DNA of 64,000 bases, taken from assembly GCF_018140925.1 (NCBI RefSeq), contig NZ_CP073315.1, positions 3,472,001 through 3,536,000 on the forward strand, in the 5' to 3' direction. Below are positions 52,962 through 62,835 of this stretch, piece after piece (the stretch's first letter is position 1; every line of letters starts with the position of its first letter). The translations under genes were made by a program, and so were the position numbers. Source of the DNA: Psychrobacillus sp. INOP01. GTDB taxonomy: Bacteria > Bacillota > Bacilli > Bacillales_A > Planococcaceae. The notes under the pieces were generated by a model. That model was not told the DNA's origin. It saw only the letters and a list, made by a program, of their open reading frames with translations, and did not search any database.

Positions 52962-53741
52962 ATGACGAGAACAAAAGTAGAATTATGCGGCATTGATACA
53001 TCTAAGCTTCCTTTACTTAAGCATGAAGAAATGAAAGAATTGTTTATTCGATTACAAGCTGGTGAAGACTCTGTTAAAGATGAGCTAGTAATGTGTAATT
53101 TAAGGTTAGTTTTAAGCCTGGTTCAAAGATTTGCTTATAGGGGAGAGCAAGCAGATGACTTGTTTCAAGTTGGTTGCATTGGACTCATTAAGTCTATTGA
53201 GAATTTTGATCTAAAGCATAACGTCCGTTTTTCTACGTATGCAGTTCCTATGATTATTGGAGAAATAAAAAGACACTTACGTGATCACCATTCAGTACGA
53301 GTATCAAGATCGTTAAGAGATATTGCATATAAAGCTATGAAAGCAAAGGAACAGTTTATAAACGAGCATTTACAAGAGCCAACCTTGGAAGATTTGTCCA
53401 AAGAGCTTGATATTTCGGTGGAGGATATATTAATTGCTTTAGATGCTATCCAGGATCCAGTATCTTTGCAAGAGCCAATATTCAGTGATGGTGGCGACGC
53501 TATTTATATGATGGACCAATTATGCGATAATGATGTATCCGAAGATCAATGGGTCACTTATTTTACTGTGAAAGAAAGTTTTCAGAAGCTAGATACAAGA
53601 CAAAAGAAAATATTAACGAAGAGAATTTACTATGGAGCTACACAAACAGAAATAGCGATGGACTTAGGTTTATCGCAGGCACAAATTTCCCGATTAGAGA
53701 AGAGTGCTTTATCAACTATTCAAAGCCAATTGAATCCATAA
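52962..53741 (+). CDS. sigG: RNA polymerase sporulation sigma factor sigma-G
   Basis: Late forespore sigma factor, 259 residues. The N-terminus (TRTKVELCGIDTSKLPLLKHEEM) is the sigma-G type. Region 2 has NLRLVLSLVQRFAYRGEQADDLFQVGCIGLIKSIENFD and VPMIIGEIKRHLRDH; region 3 and region 4 (YYGATQTEIAMDLGLSQAQISRLEKSAL) follow. No pro-sequence. Third gene of the spoIIGA-sigE-sigG set, 89 bp after sigE, with an SD locked in a hairpin. Strong terminator follows. Confidence 0.95.
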   Translation: MTRTKVELCGIDTSKLPLLKHEEMKELFIRLQAGEDSVKDELVMCNLRLVLSLVQRFAYRGEQADDLFQVGCIGLIKSIENFDLKHNVRFSTYAVPMIIGEIKRHLRDHHSVRVSRSLRDIAYKAMKAKEQFINEHLQEPTLEDLSKELDISVEDILIALDAIQDPVSLQEPIFSDGGDAIYMMDQLCDNDVSEDQWVTYFTVKESFQKLDTRQKKILTKRIYYGATQTEIAMDLGLSQAQISRLEKSALSTIQSQLNP

Positions 53742-53761
53742 GGTTATTTTATTTAAACAAG

Positions 53762-53794
53762 CGCTTTTTTCTTTCTAGAAAAAAGCGTTTTTTT
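53762..53794 (+). terminator. Terminator of spoIIGA-sigE-sigG
   Basis: CGCTTTTTTC pairs with GAAAAAAGCG around TTTCTA, followed by seven T. Confidence 0.92.
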
Positions 53795-53965
53795 GTTGCT
53801 AAAATATCTTTGGAATAAAATTACCACTATAAACTATTAATGATTATTCTACGCAGATGTGCTCTTGCCGCGCGCTACGCATAAGCCTTCAGTATGTGTC
53901 GCTTCTCCCTCATCCTTTGAAGTCTCATTCTGCTCTATTATCTAGTTAATATCTACTCACTTATT

Positions 53966-54089
53966 TGATTGTAGTGAAAGGTGGTGACTCCAATTGGAAC
54001 AGCGAGTCAGTTGAGACCCCACAGGGAGCGTAGCGAACGAGGAGGCTCGGCCTCGGCCGCGGAAAGCGTCCACCTGTAACGGAAATCAG
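53966..54089 (-). repeat. GC-rich hairpin repeat R1, copy F (inverted)
   Basis: TTGATTGTAGTGAAAGGTGG TGACTCCAATTGGAACAGC on the left and CCGCGGAAAGCGTCCACCTG TAACGGAAATC on the right, inverted. The core has GACCCCACAGGGAGCG and GAGGAGGCTCGG (second core type). Sequence 53795-53965 upstream contains eroded R1-like pieces and no gene. Confidence 0.8.
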
Positions 54090-54175
54090 TATCGTTTTAA
54101 TCAAATATAATTTGTTCTTCAATAATCTGCGTTTTTTTCATTTTCATTCATATAATGAATAAAAGGGGGTTTATG

Positions 54176-54409
54176 ATGAAATTTTCAGATGCACAGCAAA
54201 AAGAAGTAATAGAAGCGAAAAGTGGGCAATTACTAGGCTATATTGTGGATGCGGAAATTGATAAAGACACTGGTCATATTATTTCATTTCTAGTAGAGGA
54301 AAATGGCGCTTATCCAACTTTTTTTAATAAAAAAAGAGATACGAAGAAAATAGCGGTACAAAATATAGCGATAATTGGAAAAGATGTTATAATTGTATCA
54401 AAAACTTAG
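54176..54409 (+). CDS. ylmC: PRC-barrel protein YlmC/YmxH
   Basis: A 77-residue PRC-barrel protein: MKFSDAQQKEVIEAKSGQLLGYIVDAEIDKDTGHIISFLV, then KKIAVQNIAIIGKDVIIV. YlmC/YmxH family members are common in spore-formers; function unclear. ATG 54176 lies 6 nt from GGGGG (54173 is an alternative). The position before ylmE is as in B. subtilis, but ylmD is absent. Confidence 0.87.
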   Translation: MKFSDAQQKEVIEAKSGQLLGYIVDAEIDKDTGHIISFLVEENGAYPTFFNKKRDTKKIAVQNIAIIGKDVIIVSKT

Positions 54410-54490
54410 AGTAATAATGTTCATCATTGATAAAACGGCATTTCATTGATACAATAAACAAAAAACAATTGATGAAAAGTTGGGTTTCGA

Positions 54491-55183
54491 ATGACAAACG
54501 TACAACAAAACTTAGAACAAATTCAACAACGTATGCAAAGTGCATGTGAACGAGCTAATAGAAAATTAAAAGATGTTACATTAATAGCTGTAACAAAAGA
54601 AGTTTCTGCAACTCGAGCAAACGAGGTAATTGAGAATGGTATTCTGCATTTAGGAGAAAATAGACCAGAGGGTTTACAGAAAAAGTTAGATGCCATTTCT
54701 AATGATGTGCAATGGCATTACATAGGTACTTTACAAACAAGAAAAGTTAAATCGGTTATTAACCATATAAATTTCCTACATTCATTGGATCGGATTAGTT
54801 TAGCCGATGAAATTGAGAAAAGAGCTACATCCACGAAGGATTGTTTTGTACAAGTAAATGTATCTCAAGAAGAGTCAAAACATGGGCTTGCATTTGATGA
54901 AGTGGAAGCATTCATAGAACAACTTAAAAATTATGAACGTATTCGTATAATTGGGTTGATGACAATGGCTCCAAATACGGAAGATGAAACAATCATCCAT
55001 GATGTTTTTCGGAGATTGAAACAACTCCAAAGTAAAATTGCATCTAAACAAATAGCCAACGCACCTTGTACAGAACTTTCCATGGGAATGTCTGGGGATT
55101 ATGAAATAGCGATAGAAGAAGGTGCTACTTTTATAAGAATCGGAACAGCATTGGTAGGAAAAGAGAGGGAGGGAATTGTATGA
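54491..55183 (+). CDS. ylmE: PLP homeostasis protein YlmE (YggS family)
   Basis: A 230-residue pyridoxal-phosphate-binding TIM-barrel protein of the YggS/PLPBP family, involved in PLP and amino acid homeostasis. Motifs: TLIAVTKEVSA (PLP lysine), LGENRPEGLQKKL, WHYIGTLQTRK, VNVSQEESKHG and ELSMGMSGDYEIAIEEGATFIRIGTALVG. Start ATG 54491 with a weak SD. Its TGA overlaps the sepF start. Confidence 0.93.
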   Translation: MTNVQQNLEQIQQRMQSACERANRKLKDVTLIAVTKEVSATRANEVIENGILHLGENRPEGLQKKLDAISNDVQWHYIGTLQTRKVKSVINHINFLHSLDRISLADEIEKRATSTKDCFVQVNVSQEESKHGLAFDEVEAFIEQLKNYERIRIIGLMTMAPNTEDETIIHDVFRRLKQLQSKIASKQIANAPCTELSMGMSGDYEIAIEEGATFIRIGTALVGKEREGIV

Positions 55184-55659
55184 GCATGAAAAACTGGATG
55201 AAAAATTTCTTCTACCTAGATGAAGAAGAGGAAGCATCAGAAGCGCAGCAATCAAGACCTCAGCAGCAAAAATCAGTAGATAATAATATAAAACAGCAAA
55301 CAGTAAAGTCTGCACCTAAAGAACGTAAATTCAATACAATTCCTAAGGATATGAACACTTCTAATCTTGTTAGTATTCAAAACGTACAAAAGTCATCCAA
55401 GGTGATATTGATAGAGCCACGAGTGTATGCAGAAGCACAAGATATATCGGAGCACTTAAAAAGTAAAAAAGCTGTAATTGTAAATCTGCAACGTATAGAT
55501 AAGGAGCAAGGAATTCGAATTATCGACTTTTTAAGTGGAACAGTGTACGCTTTAGGTGGAGACATACAAAGAATAGGTACGGATATATTCCTTTGTGCAC
55601 CAGATTCTGTAGAAGTTGATGGTGCTATATCGGATTATTATTATAACGACCTAGATTAA
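55180..55659 (+). CDS. sepF: Cell division protein SepF
   Basis: A 159-residue FtsZ-binding protein that shapes the division septum and anchors FtsZ. An N-terminal amphipathic helix (MKNWMKNFFYLDEEEEA) for membrane binding, a Gln-rich linker, and the SepF domain (SKVILIEPRVYAEAQDISEHLKSKKAVIVNLQRI, then DFLSGTVYALGGDIQRIGTDIFLCAPDSV). Start 55180 overlaps ylmE as ATGA with GGGAGGG SD. Confidence 0.94.
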   Translation: MSMKNWMKNFFYLDEEEEASEAQQSRPQQQKSVDNNIKQQTVKSAPKERKFNTIPKDMNTSNLVSIQNVQKSSKVILIEPRVYAEAQDISEHLKSKKAVIVNLQRIDKEQGIRIIDFLSGTVYALGGDIQRIGTDIFLCAPDSVEVDGAISDYYYNDLD

Positions 55660-55677
55660 CAGAGGAGTAATTAACTT

Positions 55678-55941
55678 ATGGGATTAGTTTTATATTTATT
55701 AAGTTTGGGTGTTCGGATTTATACGTATGCATTAATAGGGTATATTTTAATGTCATGGGTACCGAGCATTCAACAATCAAGCTTCGGGAAGTTTTTAGGA
55801 AGAATATGTGAACCTTATTTAGAACCGTTTAGAAAGATTATTCCTCCACTAGGTATGATTGACATCTCACCAATCGTGGCGATTTTTGTATTAAACCTAG
55901 CAATGACGGGTATATATTATATAGCTAATATAGTTGTCTAA
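55678..55941 (+). CDS. ylmG: YggT family membrane protein YlmG
   Basis: An 87-residue protein with two hydrophobic helices and the family motif [43 protein letters not shown] split around a short loop. YggT/YlmG homologues affect division in bacteria and plastids. SD AGAGGAG before ATG 55678. A short hairpin (ACCTCACTTCTGTGGGGT-like, 55941-55960) follows with T-rich sequence. Confidence 0.9.
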   Translation: MGLVLYLLSLGVRIYTYALIGYILMSWVPSIQQSSFGKFLGRICEPYLEPFRKIIPPLGMIDISPIVAIFVLNLAMTGIYYIANIVV

Positions 55942-55989
55942 CCTCACTTCTGTGGGGTTTTTTACTATAGTTGAAAGGGAAATATTACA

Positions 55990-56778
55990 ATGGAAAATGT
56001 ATTGCAACATTTTAGAAAAGAAGAACAGCCTTTTATTGAACAGGTTGTGAGTATGATGAGGGAGGTAGAGGACCGATATGCTCCTAAGTTGACGGATTTT
56101 CTAGATCCAAGGCAGCAATTTATCGTCGATTCGATCCGTCGGCAATATGGAGATATTGAATCTAGTGCTAAAGGTGCCCTAGAAGATGCGGAGAGAAGAA
56201 GAGTTCTGCTGTTTCCTTCTTACTATACTCCTTCAGATAACGATTACTCAATGAAGGTAGTAGAAGTCCATTATCCTACTAAATTCGTAACGTTAAAGCA
56301 CAAGGATGTTCTTGGTTCGATGATGTCACTTGGAATTGATCGTAGTAAATTTGGAGATATACGAGTACAGGATGGTGCCATTCAATTCGTTGTTGCCTTT
56401 GAGGTATTGGATTATGTTCGAGCTAACTTTACATCCATTGGGAAAGTGAAAGTTCATCTGGCAGAAATAGTTAATCCAATCGATTATTTTGCACAACAGG
56501 AGGAATGGATAACTGAGACTTTAACGGTTAGTTCCCTGCGATTAGACACGGTGATTGCCTCGGTTTTTAATATTTCTCGTCAAAAATCAGCGTCCCTAAT
56601 TCAAAGTGGAAAGGTCAAAGTGAACTGGTCAGAAAAGGATCAGGTATCTCTTGAGTTACAAGAATTAGATTTACTTTCTATAAGAGGACATGGAAGAGTA
56701 AAATTAATAATGATTGAAGGAAGAACAAAGAAAGATAAAATTCGACTACAAATAGGTAGGTTAGAACTAAAAAGTTAA
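55990..56778 (+). CDS. ylmH: S4-domain RNA-binding protein YlmH
   Basis: A 262-residue protein with an N-terminal domain (FRKEEQPFIEQVVSMMREV .. PRQQFIVDSIRRQYG), a middle domain with RKxVHY-like KVVEVHYPTKFVTLKHKDVLGSMMSLGIDRSKFGDI, and a C-terminal S4 domain (SSLRLDTVIASVFNISRQKSASLIQSGKVKVNW). YlmH binds peptidyl-tRNA-obstructed 50S subunits in B. subtilis ribosome rescue. SD GAAAGGGA before ATG 55990. divIVA follows after 88 bp. Confidence 0.92.
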   Translation: MENVLQHFRKEEQPFIEQVVSMMREVEDRYAPKLTDFLDPRQQFIVDSIRRQYGDIESSAKGALEDAERRRVLLFPSYYTPSDNDYSMKVVEVHYPTKFVTLKHKDVLGSMMSLGIDRSKFGDIRVQDGAIQFVVAFEVLDYVRANFTSIGKVKVHLAEIVNPIDYFAQQEEWITETLTVSSLRLDTVIASVFNISRQKSASLIQSGKVKVNWSEKDQVSLELQELDLLSIRGHGRVKLIMIEGRTKKDKIRLQIGRLELKS

Positions 56779-56866
56779 TTTTTATAAGAATATTTCAAAT
56801 ATAGATGTATTCACCTTCTTAGAAATGTATAATGGTAGAAAGAATAGTAGTAAAGGAGATGTTAAA

Positions 56867-57376
56867 ATGCCACTAACACCACTTGATATACATAACAAGG
56901 AATTTGGTAAAGGATTTAGAGGATACAATGAAGACGAAGTAAATGAATTCCTTGATCAAATAATGAAAGACCTTGAAATTTTGATGAAAGAAAAAAAGGA
57001 ATTAGAAACCAAGCTTAAAACTTCAAGCGAAAAGGTTGGTCATTTTACTTCGATTGAAGAAACACTACATAAGTCAATTGTCGTTGCTCAAGAGGCAGCA
57101 GAAGAGGTCCGTCGAAATTCACAAAAAGAAGCTAAGCTGATTGTGAAAGAGGCAGAGAAAAATGCTGACCGAATTGTCAATGAAGCTCTAACAAAAGCTA
57201 GAAGGATTGCATTGGAAATCGAGGACTTGAAAAAACAATCAAAAGTTTTCAGAAATCGTTTTAAAATGTTAGTCGAAGCCCAATTAGACTTGATCAATAC
57301 AGATGACTGGAATCATTTAATGGAATATGATGTGGATACAGAAGCGATTGATCGTATTTCAGTTCCAGAAGATTAA
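56867..57376 (+). CDS. divIVA: Cell division/polarity protein DivIVA
   Basis: A 169-residue coiled-coil protein that recognises curved membrane at poles and septa. The N-terminal membrane-binding domain (MPLTPLDIHNKEFGKGFRGYNEDEVNEFLDQIMKDL) is followed by long coiled coils and a C-terminal segment (FRNRFKMLVEAQLDLINTDDW). ATG 56867 has a perfect AAAGGAG SD; upstream in-frame codons have no family similarity. Last gene of the ylm block. Confidence 0.95.
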   Translation: MPLTPLDIHNKEFGKGFRGYNEDEVNEFLDQIMKDLEILMKEKKELETKLKTSSEKVGHFTSIEETLHKSIVVAQEAAEEVRRNSQKEAKLIVKEAEKNADRIVNEALTKARRIALEIEDLKKQSKVFRNRFKMLVEAQLDLINTDDWNHLMEYDVDTEAIDRISVPED

Positions 57377-57382
57377 CTTTTC

Positions 57383-57411
57383 TTGACTCATAGCTATACT
57401 TTACCTATAAT
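57383..57411 (+). promoter_or_regulatory. Sigma-A promoter of ileS
   Basis: TTGACT (57383-57388), 17-bp spacer, perfect TATAAT (57406-57411), immediately ahead of the T-box leader. Confidence 0.9.
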
Positions 57412-57424
57412 AATTTCATATCAT

Positions 57425-57668
57425 ATAATATGCGTAGAAAAAGACGCCTAAATTTGTTTTCGATAAAGCGACTTGAGGGTGGTGAGAGCTCAGGAAGAGA
57501 AACTAATTTAGGATATCACTTTGGAGCAAGGGCACTGAACTTTTAGTAAGTGTCTTCGGTTAATGCCCCGTTATGGCATTCTAAGCGGCGATTTTTAAAT
57601 AAAATCGCAAGTAGGGTGGTACCGCGAGCATAACTCCTCGTCCCTTTTTGGGATGTGGAGTTTTTTTG
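57425..57668 (+). promoter_or_regulatory. T-box riboswitch (isoleucine) upstream of ileS
   Basis: Contains the T-box sequence AGGGTGGTACCGCG (57613-57626), a Stem I with specifier region GGATATCACTTT offering ATC (57515-57517, isoleucine), and a terminator AACTCCTCGTCCC/GGGATGTGGAGTT with T-run at 57633-57668 that competes with the antiterminator. Uncharged tRNA(Ile) binding would allow readthrough into ileS. Confidence 0.95.
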
Positions 57669-57795
57669 TTTTCGGCACTGCTTATCCTGGTTTAACAGGC
57701 TCTAAAATAGGTGGGGGATAAACATCTGTAAATCCTCTATATGGAAGTTTCACTTTATGAAGTACTCATGCTTTTATTAATCAGGAGGTAATTAG

Positions 57796-60552
57796 ATGGA
57801 ATACAAAAACACGTTATTAATGCCAAAGACTGATTTCCCAATGCGCGGAAATTTACCTGTGAAAGAATTAGAAATTCAAGAAAAATGGGCAGAGCAGGAT
57901 ATTTATAAAAAAGTACAGGATCATACAAAAGGTAGACCATTTTTTGTATTGCATGATGGACCACCATATGCGAACGGCGATCTTCATATGGGTCACGCAT
58001 TAAACAAAGTATTAAAAGATATGATTGTCCGTCACAAGTCTATGGCAGGTTTTCATGCGCCTTACGTTCCAGGCTGGGATACACATGGTCTTCCAATCGA
58101 GCAAGCGCTAACGAATAAAGGCGTAAAACGTAAGGAAATGTCTCTTGCTGAGTTTAGAAAGCTTTGTGAAGAATATGCATATCAACAAATTGATAATCAA
58201 CGCTCACAATTCAAACGTCTAGGTGTTCGTGGTGACTGGGACAATCCGTATGTTACATTGACTCCCGCATTTGAATCACGCCAAATCGAAGTATTCGGTG
58301 CTATGGCTAAAAAAGGATATATTTATAAAGGATTAAAGCCAGTTTACTGGTCACCATCAAGTGAATCGGCATTGGCTGAGGCTGAAATTGAATACCAAGA
58401 TAAAAAATCACCATCTATTTATGTTAGTTTTGAGGTGACTGAGGGTAAAGGCGTGCTTGAAGAAGGAACGAAATTTATCATTTGGACTACAACACCTTGG
58501 ACAATTCCTGCAAACCTAGCTATTTCTCTACATCCTAAAGTGGAGTATGCTGTTGTTAATACAAAAGGTTCTAATTTTGTTGTTGCATTAGATTTAGTAA
58601 AATCTGTAGCGGAAGAATTAGGCTGGGAAGAATATACAGTAGAACGCACGCTAGAAGGGAAGGAAATGGACCGCCTAGTTGCAAAGCATCCATTATACGA
58701 TCGTGATTCTCTTATCATTTTAGGAGAGCATGTAACAACTGAGTCTGGTACTGGATGTGTCCATACTGCTCCTGGCCATGGGGAGGATGACTTTTACGTA
58801 GGTAAAGCTTACGGATTAGATGTTCTTTGTCCTGTTGATGACCGTGGTGTAATGACTGCTGAAGCACCTGGTTTTGAAGGGTTATTTTATGACACAGCTA
58901 ACAAAGCAATTACAGAAGCGTTAGAGGCTGCAGGTGCACTTGAAAAACTTACATTCTTTACACATTCATATCCGCATGACTGGCGTACGAAAAAACCTGT
59001 TATTTATCGTGCTACAGCACAATGGTTTGCTTCTATCGAGGCGTTTAGAGATGAATTACTACAAGCAATTCGAGATACAAAATTCACTCCAGCATGGGGA
59101 GAGACTCGTCTATTTAACATGATTCGTGATCGTGGAGACTGGTGTATTTCTCGCCAACGTGTATGGGGAGTTCCGATTCCAGTGTTTTATGGGGAAGATG
59201 GAGAACCGATTTTGACAGAAGAGACAATTTCACATGTTTCTAAATTATTCCGTGAGCACGGTTCAAATATTTGGTTTGAAAAAGAAGCGAAGGAATTACT
59301 ACCAGAAGGATTTACACATATTGGAAGCCCGAACGGTATCTTTACAAAAGAAACAGATATCATGGACGTTTGGTTTGATTCGGGTTCATCTCATCAAGGT
59401 GTTCTAGAAGAACGTGATGATTTAGTATTTCCAGCTGACTTATACCTAGAGGGGTCCGATCAGTATCGTGGTTGGTTTAACTCTTCTTTAATAACTAGTA
59501 CGGCTATGTTTGGTCACGCACCTTATAAAGGTTTGTTAAGCCATGGTTTCACATTAGATGGAAATGGTCGTAAAATGAGTAAATCATTAGGGAATGTAAT
59601 TGTTCCTTCTAAAGTGATAAATCAGTTAGGTGCAGATATTGTACGTCTATGGGTAGCTTCAGTTGATTATACAGCTGATGTACGTGTTTCTGATGCGATC
59701 TTCAAACAAGTTTCCGAAGTTTATCGTAAAATCCGTAACACATTCCGATTCTTACATGGTAATATCAGTGATTTCCATCCTGTTAATAACCGTGTGGAAT
59801 TTAAAGATCTTCGTGAAGTAGATCAATATATGTACATGAAGCTTCAAGAAGTTATTACTAGTGTAAACGCTGCATATGATCGCTATGATTTTGCAAGTGT
59901 ATACCATACAGTAAATAACTTTGTATCAAGTGAACTAAGTTCATTCTATTTAGATATTGCAAAAGATGTTGTGTATATTTATGGTGAAGACCATCCAGAT
60001 CGTCGTGCTATGCAAACAGTTATGTACGATACATTATTAGCGTTATTAAAATTAGTAACACCTATCCTGCCTCATACAACAGATGAGCTTTGGGCTTATT
60101 TAGAGCATGAAACAGCTGAAAGTATTCAATTAACGGATATGCCAGAAGCAGTAGATTATCCAGAATTCAAAGAACTAGCGGCTAAGTGGGAAAAAATCAT
60201 GGAATTACGTGATGATGTATTAAAAGCATTAGAAGAAGCACGTAATGCAAAAACGATCGGTAAATCATTAGAAGCAAAAGTGGCTTTATATGTAAACGAT
60301 GACTATAAAGCATTATTTGAAACGAATGCTATTGACTTAGCTCAATTGTTCATCGTTTCTAAGTTTGAATTAGGCGGTGTTCCATCCGAAGCACCTGCAA
60401 ACAGCTTGGCATTAGAGCATGCTTCTGTTGTAGTAGAAAAAGCAGACGGTGAAAAATGTGAGCGTTGCTGGACAATTTCCGAAACAGTTGGAACAAGCGA
60501 AGCACATCCTACCCTATGTGCACGTTGCGCAGAAGTTGTAGTGACATTGTAA
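57796..60552 (+). CDS. ileS: Isoleucyl-tRNA synthetase
   Basis: Class I aminoacyl-tRNA synthetase of 918 residues. The HIGH-type motif is in [25 protein letters not shown] in [10 protein letters not shown]. The editing domain has [14 protein letters not shown] and [15 protein letters not shown]. The C-terminal zinc motif is C-ERC-W .. CARC. ATG 57796 with CAGGAGG SD. Expression is set by the T-box leader that precedes it. Confidence 0.97.
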   Translation: MEYKNTLLMPKTDFPMRGNLPVKELEIQEKWAEQDIYKKVQDHTKGRPFFVLHDGPPYANGDLHMGHALNKVLKDMIVRHKSMAGFHAPYVPGWDTHGLPIEQALTNKGVKRKEMSLAEFRKLCEEYAYQQIDNQRSQFKRLGVRGDWDNPYVTLTPAFESRQIEVFGAMAKKGYIYKGLKPVYWSPSSESALAEAEIEYQDKKSPSIYVSFEVTEGKGVLEEGTKFIIWTTTPWTIPANLAISLHPKVEYAVVNTKGSNFVVALDLVKSVAEELGWEEYTVERTLEGKEMDRLVAKHPLYDRDSLIILGEHVTTESGTGCVHTAPGHGEDDFYVGKAYGLDVLCPVDDRGVMTAEAPGFEGLFYDTANKAITEALEAAGALEKLTFFTHSYPHDWRTKKPVIYRATAQWFASIEAFRDELLQAIRDTKFTPAWGETRLFNMIRDRGDWCISRQRVWGVPIPVFYGEDGEPILTEETISHVSKLFREHGSNIWFEKEAKELLPEGFTHIGSPNGIFTKETDIMDVWFDSGSSHQGVLEERDDLVFPADLYLEGSDQYRGWFNSSLITSTAMFGHAPYKGLLSHGFTLDGNGRKMSKSLGNVIVPSKVINQLGADIVRLWVASVDYTADVRVSDAIFKQVSEVYRKIRNTFRFLHGNISDFHPVNNRVEFKDLREVDQYMYMKLQEVITSVNAAYDRYDFASVYHTVNNFVSSELSSFYLDIAKDVVYIYGEDHPDRRAMQTVMYDTLLALLKLVTPILPHTTDELWAYLEHETAESIQLTDMPEAVDYPEFKELAAKWEKIMELRDDVLKALEEARNAKTIGKSLEAKVALYVNDDYKALFETNAIDLAQLFIVSKFELGGVPSEAPANSLALEHASVVVEKADGEKCERCWTISETVGTSEAHPTLCARCAEVVVTL

Positions 60553-60562
60553 ATAAGTATAG

Positions 60563-60600
60563 AAAATGTGATCCTACTTCTAGTTGGATCACATTTTTTT
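60563..60600 (+). terminator. Terminator of ileS
   Basis: AAAATGTGATCC pairs perfectly with GGATCACATTTT around a 10-nt loop, followed by more T. Confidence 0.94.
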
Positions 60601-60645
60601 GGTCTGGGATAAGGATTATAGATATTGGTGAAAAATTGAAGATGA

Positions 60646-60763
60646 TGATTTCCGTTTCAGGCGAACGCTTTCCGTGGGCGTTGCCTCAGCCTCCTCGCTT
60701 CACTGCGGGGTCTTCGACTAACGCTTATCCCACTGGAGTCGTCGCCTTGCACTCCACTCAATC
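60646..60763 (+). repeat. GC-rich hairpin repeat R1, copy G
   Basis: GATTTCCGTTTCAGGCGAAC GCTTTCCGTGGGCG on the left; TATCCCACTGGAGTCGTCGC CTTGCACTCCACTCAATC on the right. The core TTGCCTCAGCCTCCTCGCTT CACTGCGGGGTC is the second type, nearly identical to copy D. Inverted partner at 61192-61317. Confidence 0.85.
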
Positions 60764-61191
60764 GGATAAGTAGTACTCAAGTAAGAAGATTAAACAAAAG
60801 CTTATGGCTAAAGCAAAATAAGTTTGCAAAGTAAATGAAGGTTAAGATCAAAATCTCATTTAATAATTTCTGTGATTCAAAATTGCATTTCAAAAAATGC
60901 TGAATTTTGTTTCTTGAAATTCAAATTAAATGCACACGAATTCCTATTTTTCAATTCTTAACTCTTTTAATTGCTTTCAATAGGCTTTTACTTTCTAACA
61001 ATGGAAATATCCCTGCAATCGATTAAGTTTACTTTACGAAGCGGTTCAATAATAAAATCACTTAGTTCCTCCATCCACAAAGATAGTGTAAGAATACTTA
61101 ATAGCATAATTACCTTACAAAACTCTACCAAATTCATTTGCTCGAGCAGTAAACTTTGCCAAAACTTTATTTAGAGTACAGCTCATAATTT
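60764..61191. other. AT-rich spacer between inverted R1 copies G and H
   Basis: A 428-bp stretch with no credible gene: the open frames on both strands are short, lack Shine-Dalgarno sequences and have no recognisable similarity. No terminator, tRNA or promoter stands out. Confidence 0.6.
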
Positions 61192-61317
61192 TGATTGGTG
61201 TGTAGAGCGGCGATTCCAGTTGGATGAGTGAGACAGATGAAACATCACAAGGTACCCGCAGGGGCGGTGATGGTTCATCGCTCACCCCACGGAAAGCGTC
61301 CGCTCGAAACGGCAATC
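61192..61317 (-). repeat. GC-rich hairpin repeat R1, copy H (inverted)
   Basis: TGATTGGTGTGTAGAGCGGC GATTCCAGTTGGATGAG on the left and CACCCCACGGAAAGCGTCCG CTCGAAACGGCAATC on the right. The core GAGTGAGACAGATGAAACATC is of the first type, as in copies B-left and E. Confidence 0.85.
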
Positions 61318-61432
61318 ATTAGTATTTCTGAAATCTCATACCTGTCTCTTTTACGGATGGTGAGGTCTGTGTTAAACTAAGTGGAGAGTGTCCAATTTTG
61401 CTGAAAAGAATTTGTTATGTGGGGGAAATAAT

Positions 61433-61909
61433 GTGTGGAAATTTTATGGACTGGCAGCTTTTGTCATTGCGTTAGATCAATGGACAAAATGGCTAGTCGT
61501 TAAAAATATGATGCTTGGTGAACGAATTATTATGTGGGACCCTTACCTAGCGCTACTTTCTCATAGAAATAGAGGAGCAGCCTGGGGCATTCTACAAGGA
61601 AAAATAGGATTCTTTACCATAGTTACTATCATCGTCATCATTGGAATTATCTATTATTTTCATAAAGAAGCAAAAGGAAAGCCAGTGTTTCAAGCTGGTT
61701 TGATGATGCTACTTGGAGGAGCAATAGGAAACTTTATTGACCGACTTTGGAGAGGCGAAGTAGTAGATTTCGTCGATGTTTTAATACCTATTATCAATTA
61801 TGATTTCCCTATTTTTAACGTGGCGGATGCTGCACTAACTATTGGTGTTGTAATTATAATATTATTCGTATTTCAGGAAGAACGAGCTGAAAAGAAAAAG
61901 GTGAAGTAA
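61433..61909 (+). CDS. lspA: Lipoprotein signal peptidase LspA
   Basis: Membrane aspartic peptidase that removes signal peptides from diacylglyceryl prolipoproteins such as CtaC. The 158-residue protein has four helices, with DQWTKWLV at the N-terminus, NRGAAWGIL, and the catalytic aspartates in GNFIDRLWRGEVVDFVD and FNVADAALTIG. Start GTG 61433 with GGGGG 8 nt upstream; in-frame codons upstream to 61388 have no family similarity. Its stop overlaps the rluD start (TAATG). Confidence 0.95.
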   Translation: MWKFYGLAAFVIALDQWTKWLVVKNMMLGERIIMWDPYLALLSHRNRGAAWGILQGKIGFFTIVTIIVIIGIIYYFHKEAKGKPVFQAGLMMLLGGAIGNFIDRLWRGEVVDFVDVLIPIINYDFPIFNVADAALTIGVVIIILFVFQEERAEKKKVK

Positions 61910-62835
61910 TGGAAGATTTAACATTTATCATTGAAAATGAACAAGCAAAAGAGCGTATAGATAAAGCAATAGCATCTTTTGAGTCAGATTGGTCCCGTAC
62001 ACAAATCCAAAATTTTATAAAAGATGGCTTTGTTACAGTGAACAATGAACCGGCCAAAACAAGCTATAAAGTGAAAGCAGGAGATGTTATTGTCGTTACA
62101 CCTCCAGACGCTGTACCACTCGATATTGTTGCTGAGAATTTGAACTTAGAAATCATCTATGAGGATGAGGATGTAGTGGTTGTCTATAAACCCCGCGGAA
62201 TGGTTGTGCATCCTGCACCAGGGCATACTACTGGAACGCTAGTTAATGGTCTGATGTATCAGATTAAAGATTTATCTGGTATTAATGGGGTTATGCGTCC
62301 AGGGATTGTGCATCGTATAGATAAAGATACGACAGGTCTTTTGATGGTAGCTAAAAATGACGTAGCGCATGTCTCGTTAGTTGATCAACTTGTAAAGAAA
62401 ACAGTCACTCGTAAATACACTGCACTTGTGCACGGTCGTATTGCTCACGATAAAGGGACAATTGATGCTCCTATTGCTCGTGATAAAAAAGAAAGACAAA
62501 GTATGGCAGTAGTGGATAATGGTAAACATGCTGTAACACATTTCCGTGTCATAGAAAGATTTGATAAATTTTCATTAGTTGAGTGCCAATTAGAAACCGG
62601 GCGTACGCATCAAATTCGTGTGCATATGAAATATATTGGTTACCCACTAGCTGGAGATCCAAAATATGGTCCGAAAAAAACGATTAGTTTTGACGGACAA
62701 GTTTTACATGCGGGATTATTAGGTTTTATTCACCCCAAAACGGGAGAATACTTAGAGTTCTCTTACCCACTTCCAGAGGATTTCACTAATTTAATACAAG
62801 ATTTAAAAACTCAATCATTGATTAATGAGGAATAG
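61909..62835 (+). CDS. rluD: RluD-family ribosomal large subunit pseudouridine synthase (YlyB)
   Basis: A 308-residue protein with an N-terminal S4 RNA-binding domain (ERIDKAIASFESDWSRTQIQNFIKDGFVTVNN) and a pseudouridine synthase domain: PRGMVVHPAPGH, GIVHRIDKDTTGLLMVAKND (catalytic Asp), ALVHGRIAHDKGTIDAPI, and LETGRTHQIRVHM. This is the RluC/RluD type acting on 23S rRNA. It is translationally coupled to lspA. The pyr promoter overlaps its 3' end. Confidence 0.93.
   Translation: MEDLTFIIENEQAKERIDKAIASFESDWSRTQIQNFIKDGFVTVNNEPAKTSYKVKAGDVIVVTPPDAVPLDIVAENLNLEIIYEDEDVVVVYKPRGMVVHPAPGHTTGTLVNGLMYQIKDLSGINGVMRPGIVHRIDKDTTGLLMVAKNDVAHVSLVDQLVKKTVTRKYTALVHGRIAHDKGTIDAPIARDKKERQSMAVVDNGKHAVTHFRVIERFDKFSLVECQLETGRTHQIRVHMKYIGYPLAGDPKYGPKKTISFDGQVLHAGLLGFIHPKTGEYLEFSYPLPEDFTNLIQDLKTQSLINEE

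Noticed and set aside
60465-61315. Several 60-100 codon open frames around R1 copies G and H
   Set aside because: They run across the ileS end, the terminator or the repeats, lack ribosome binding sites and show no family pattern.
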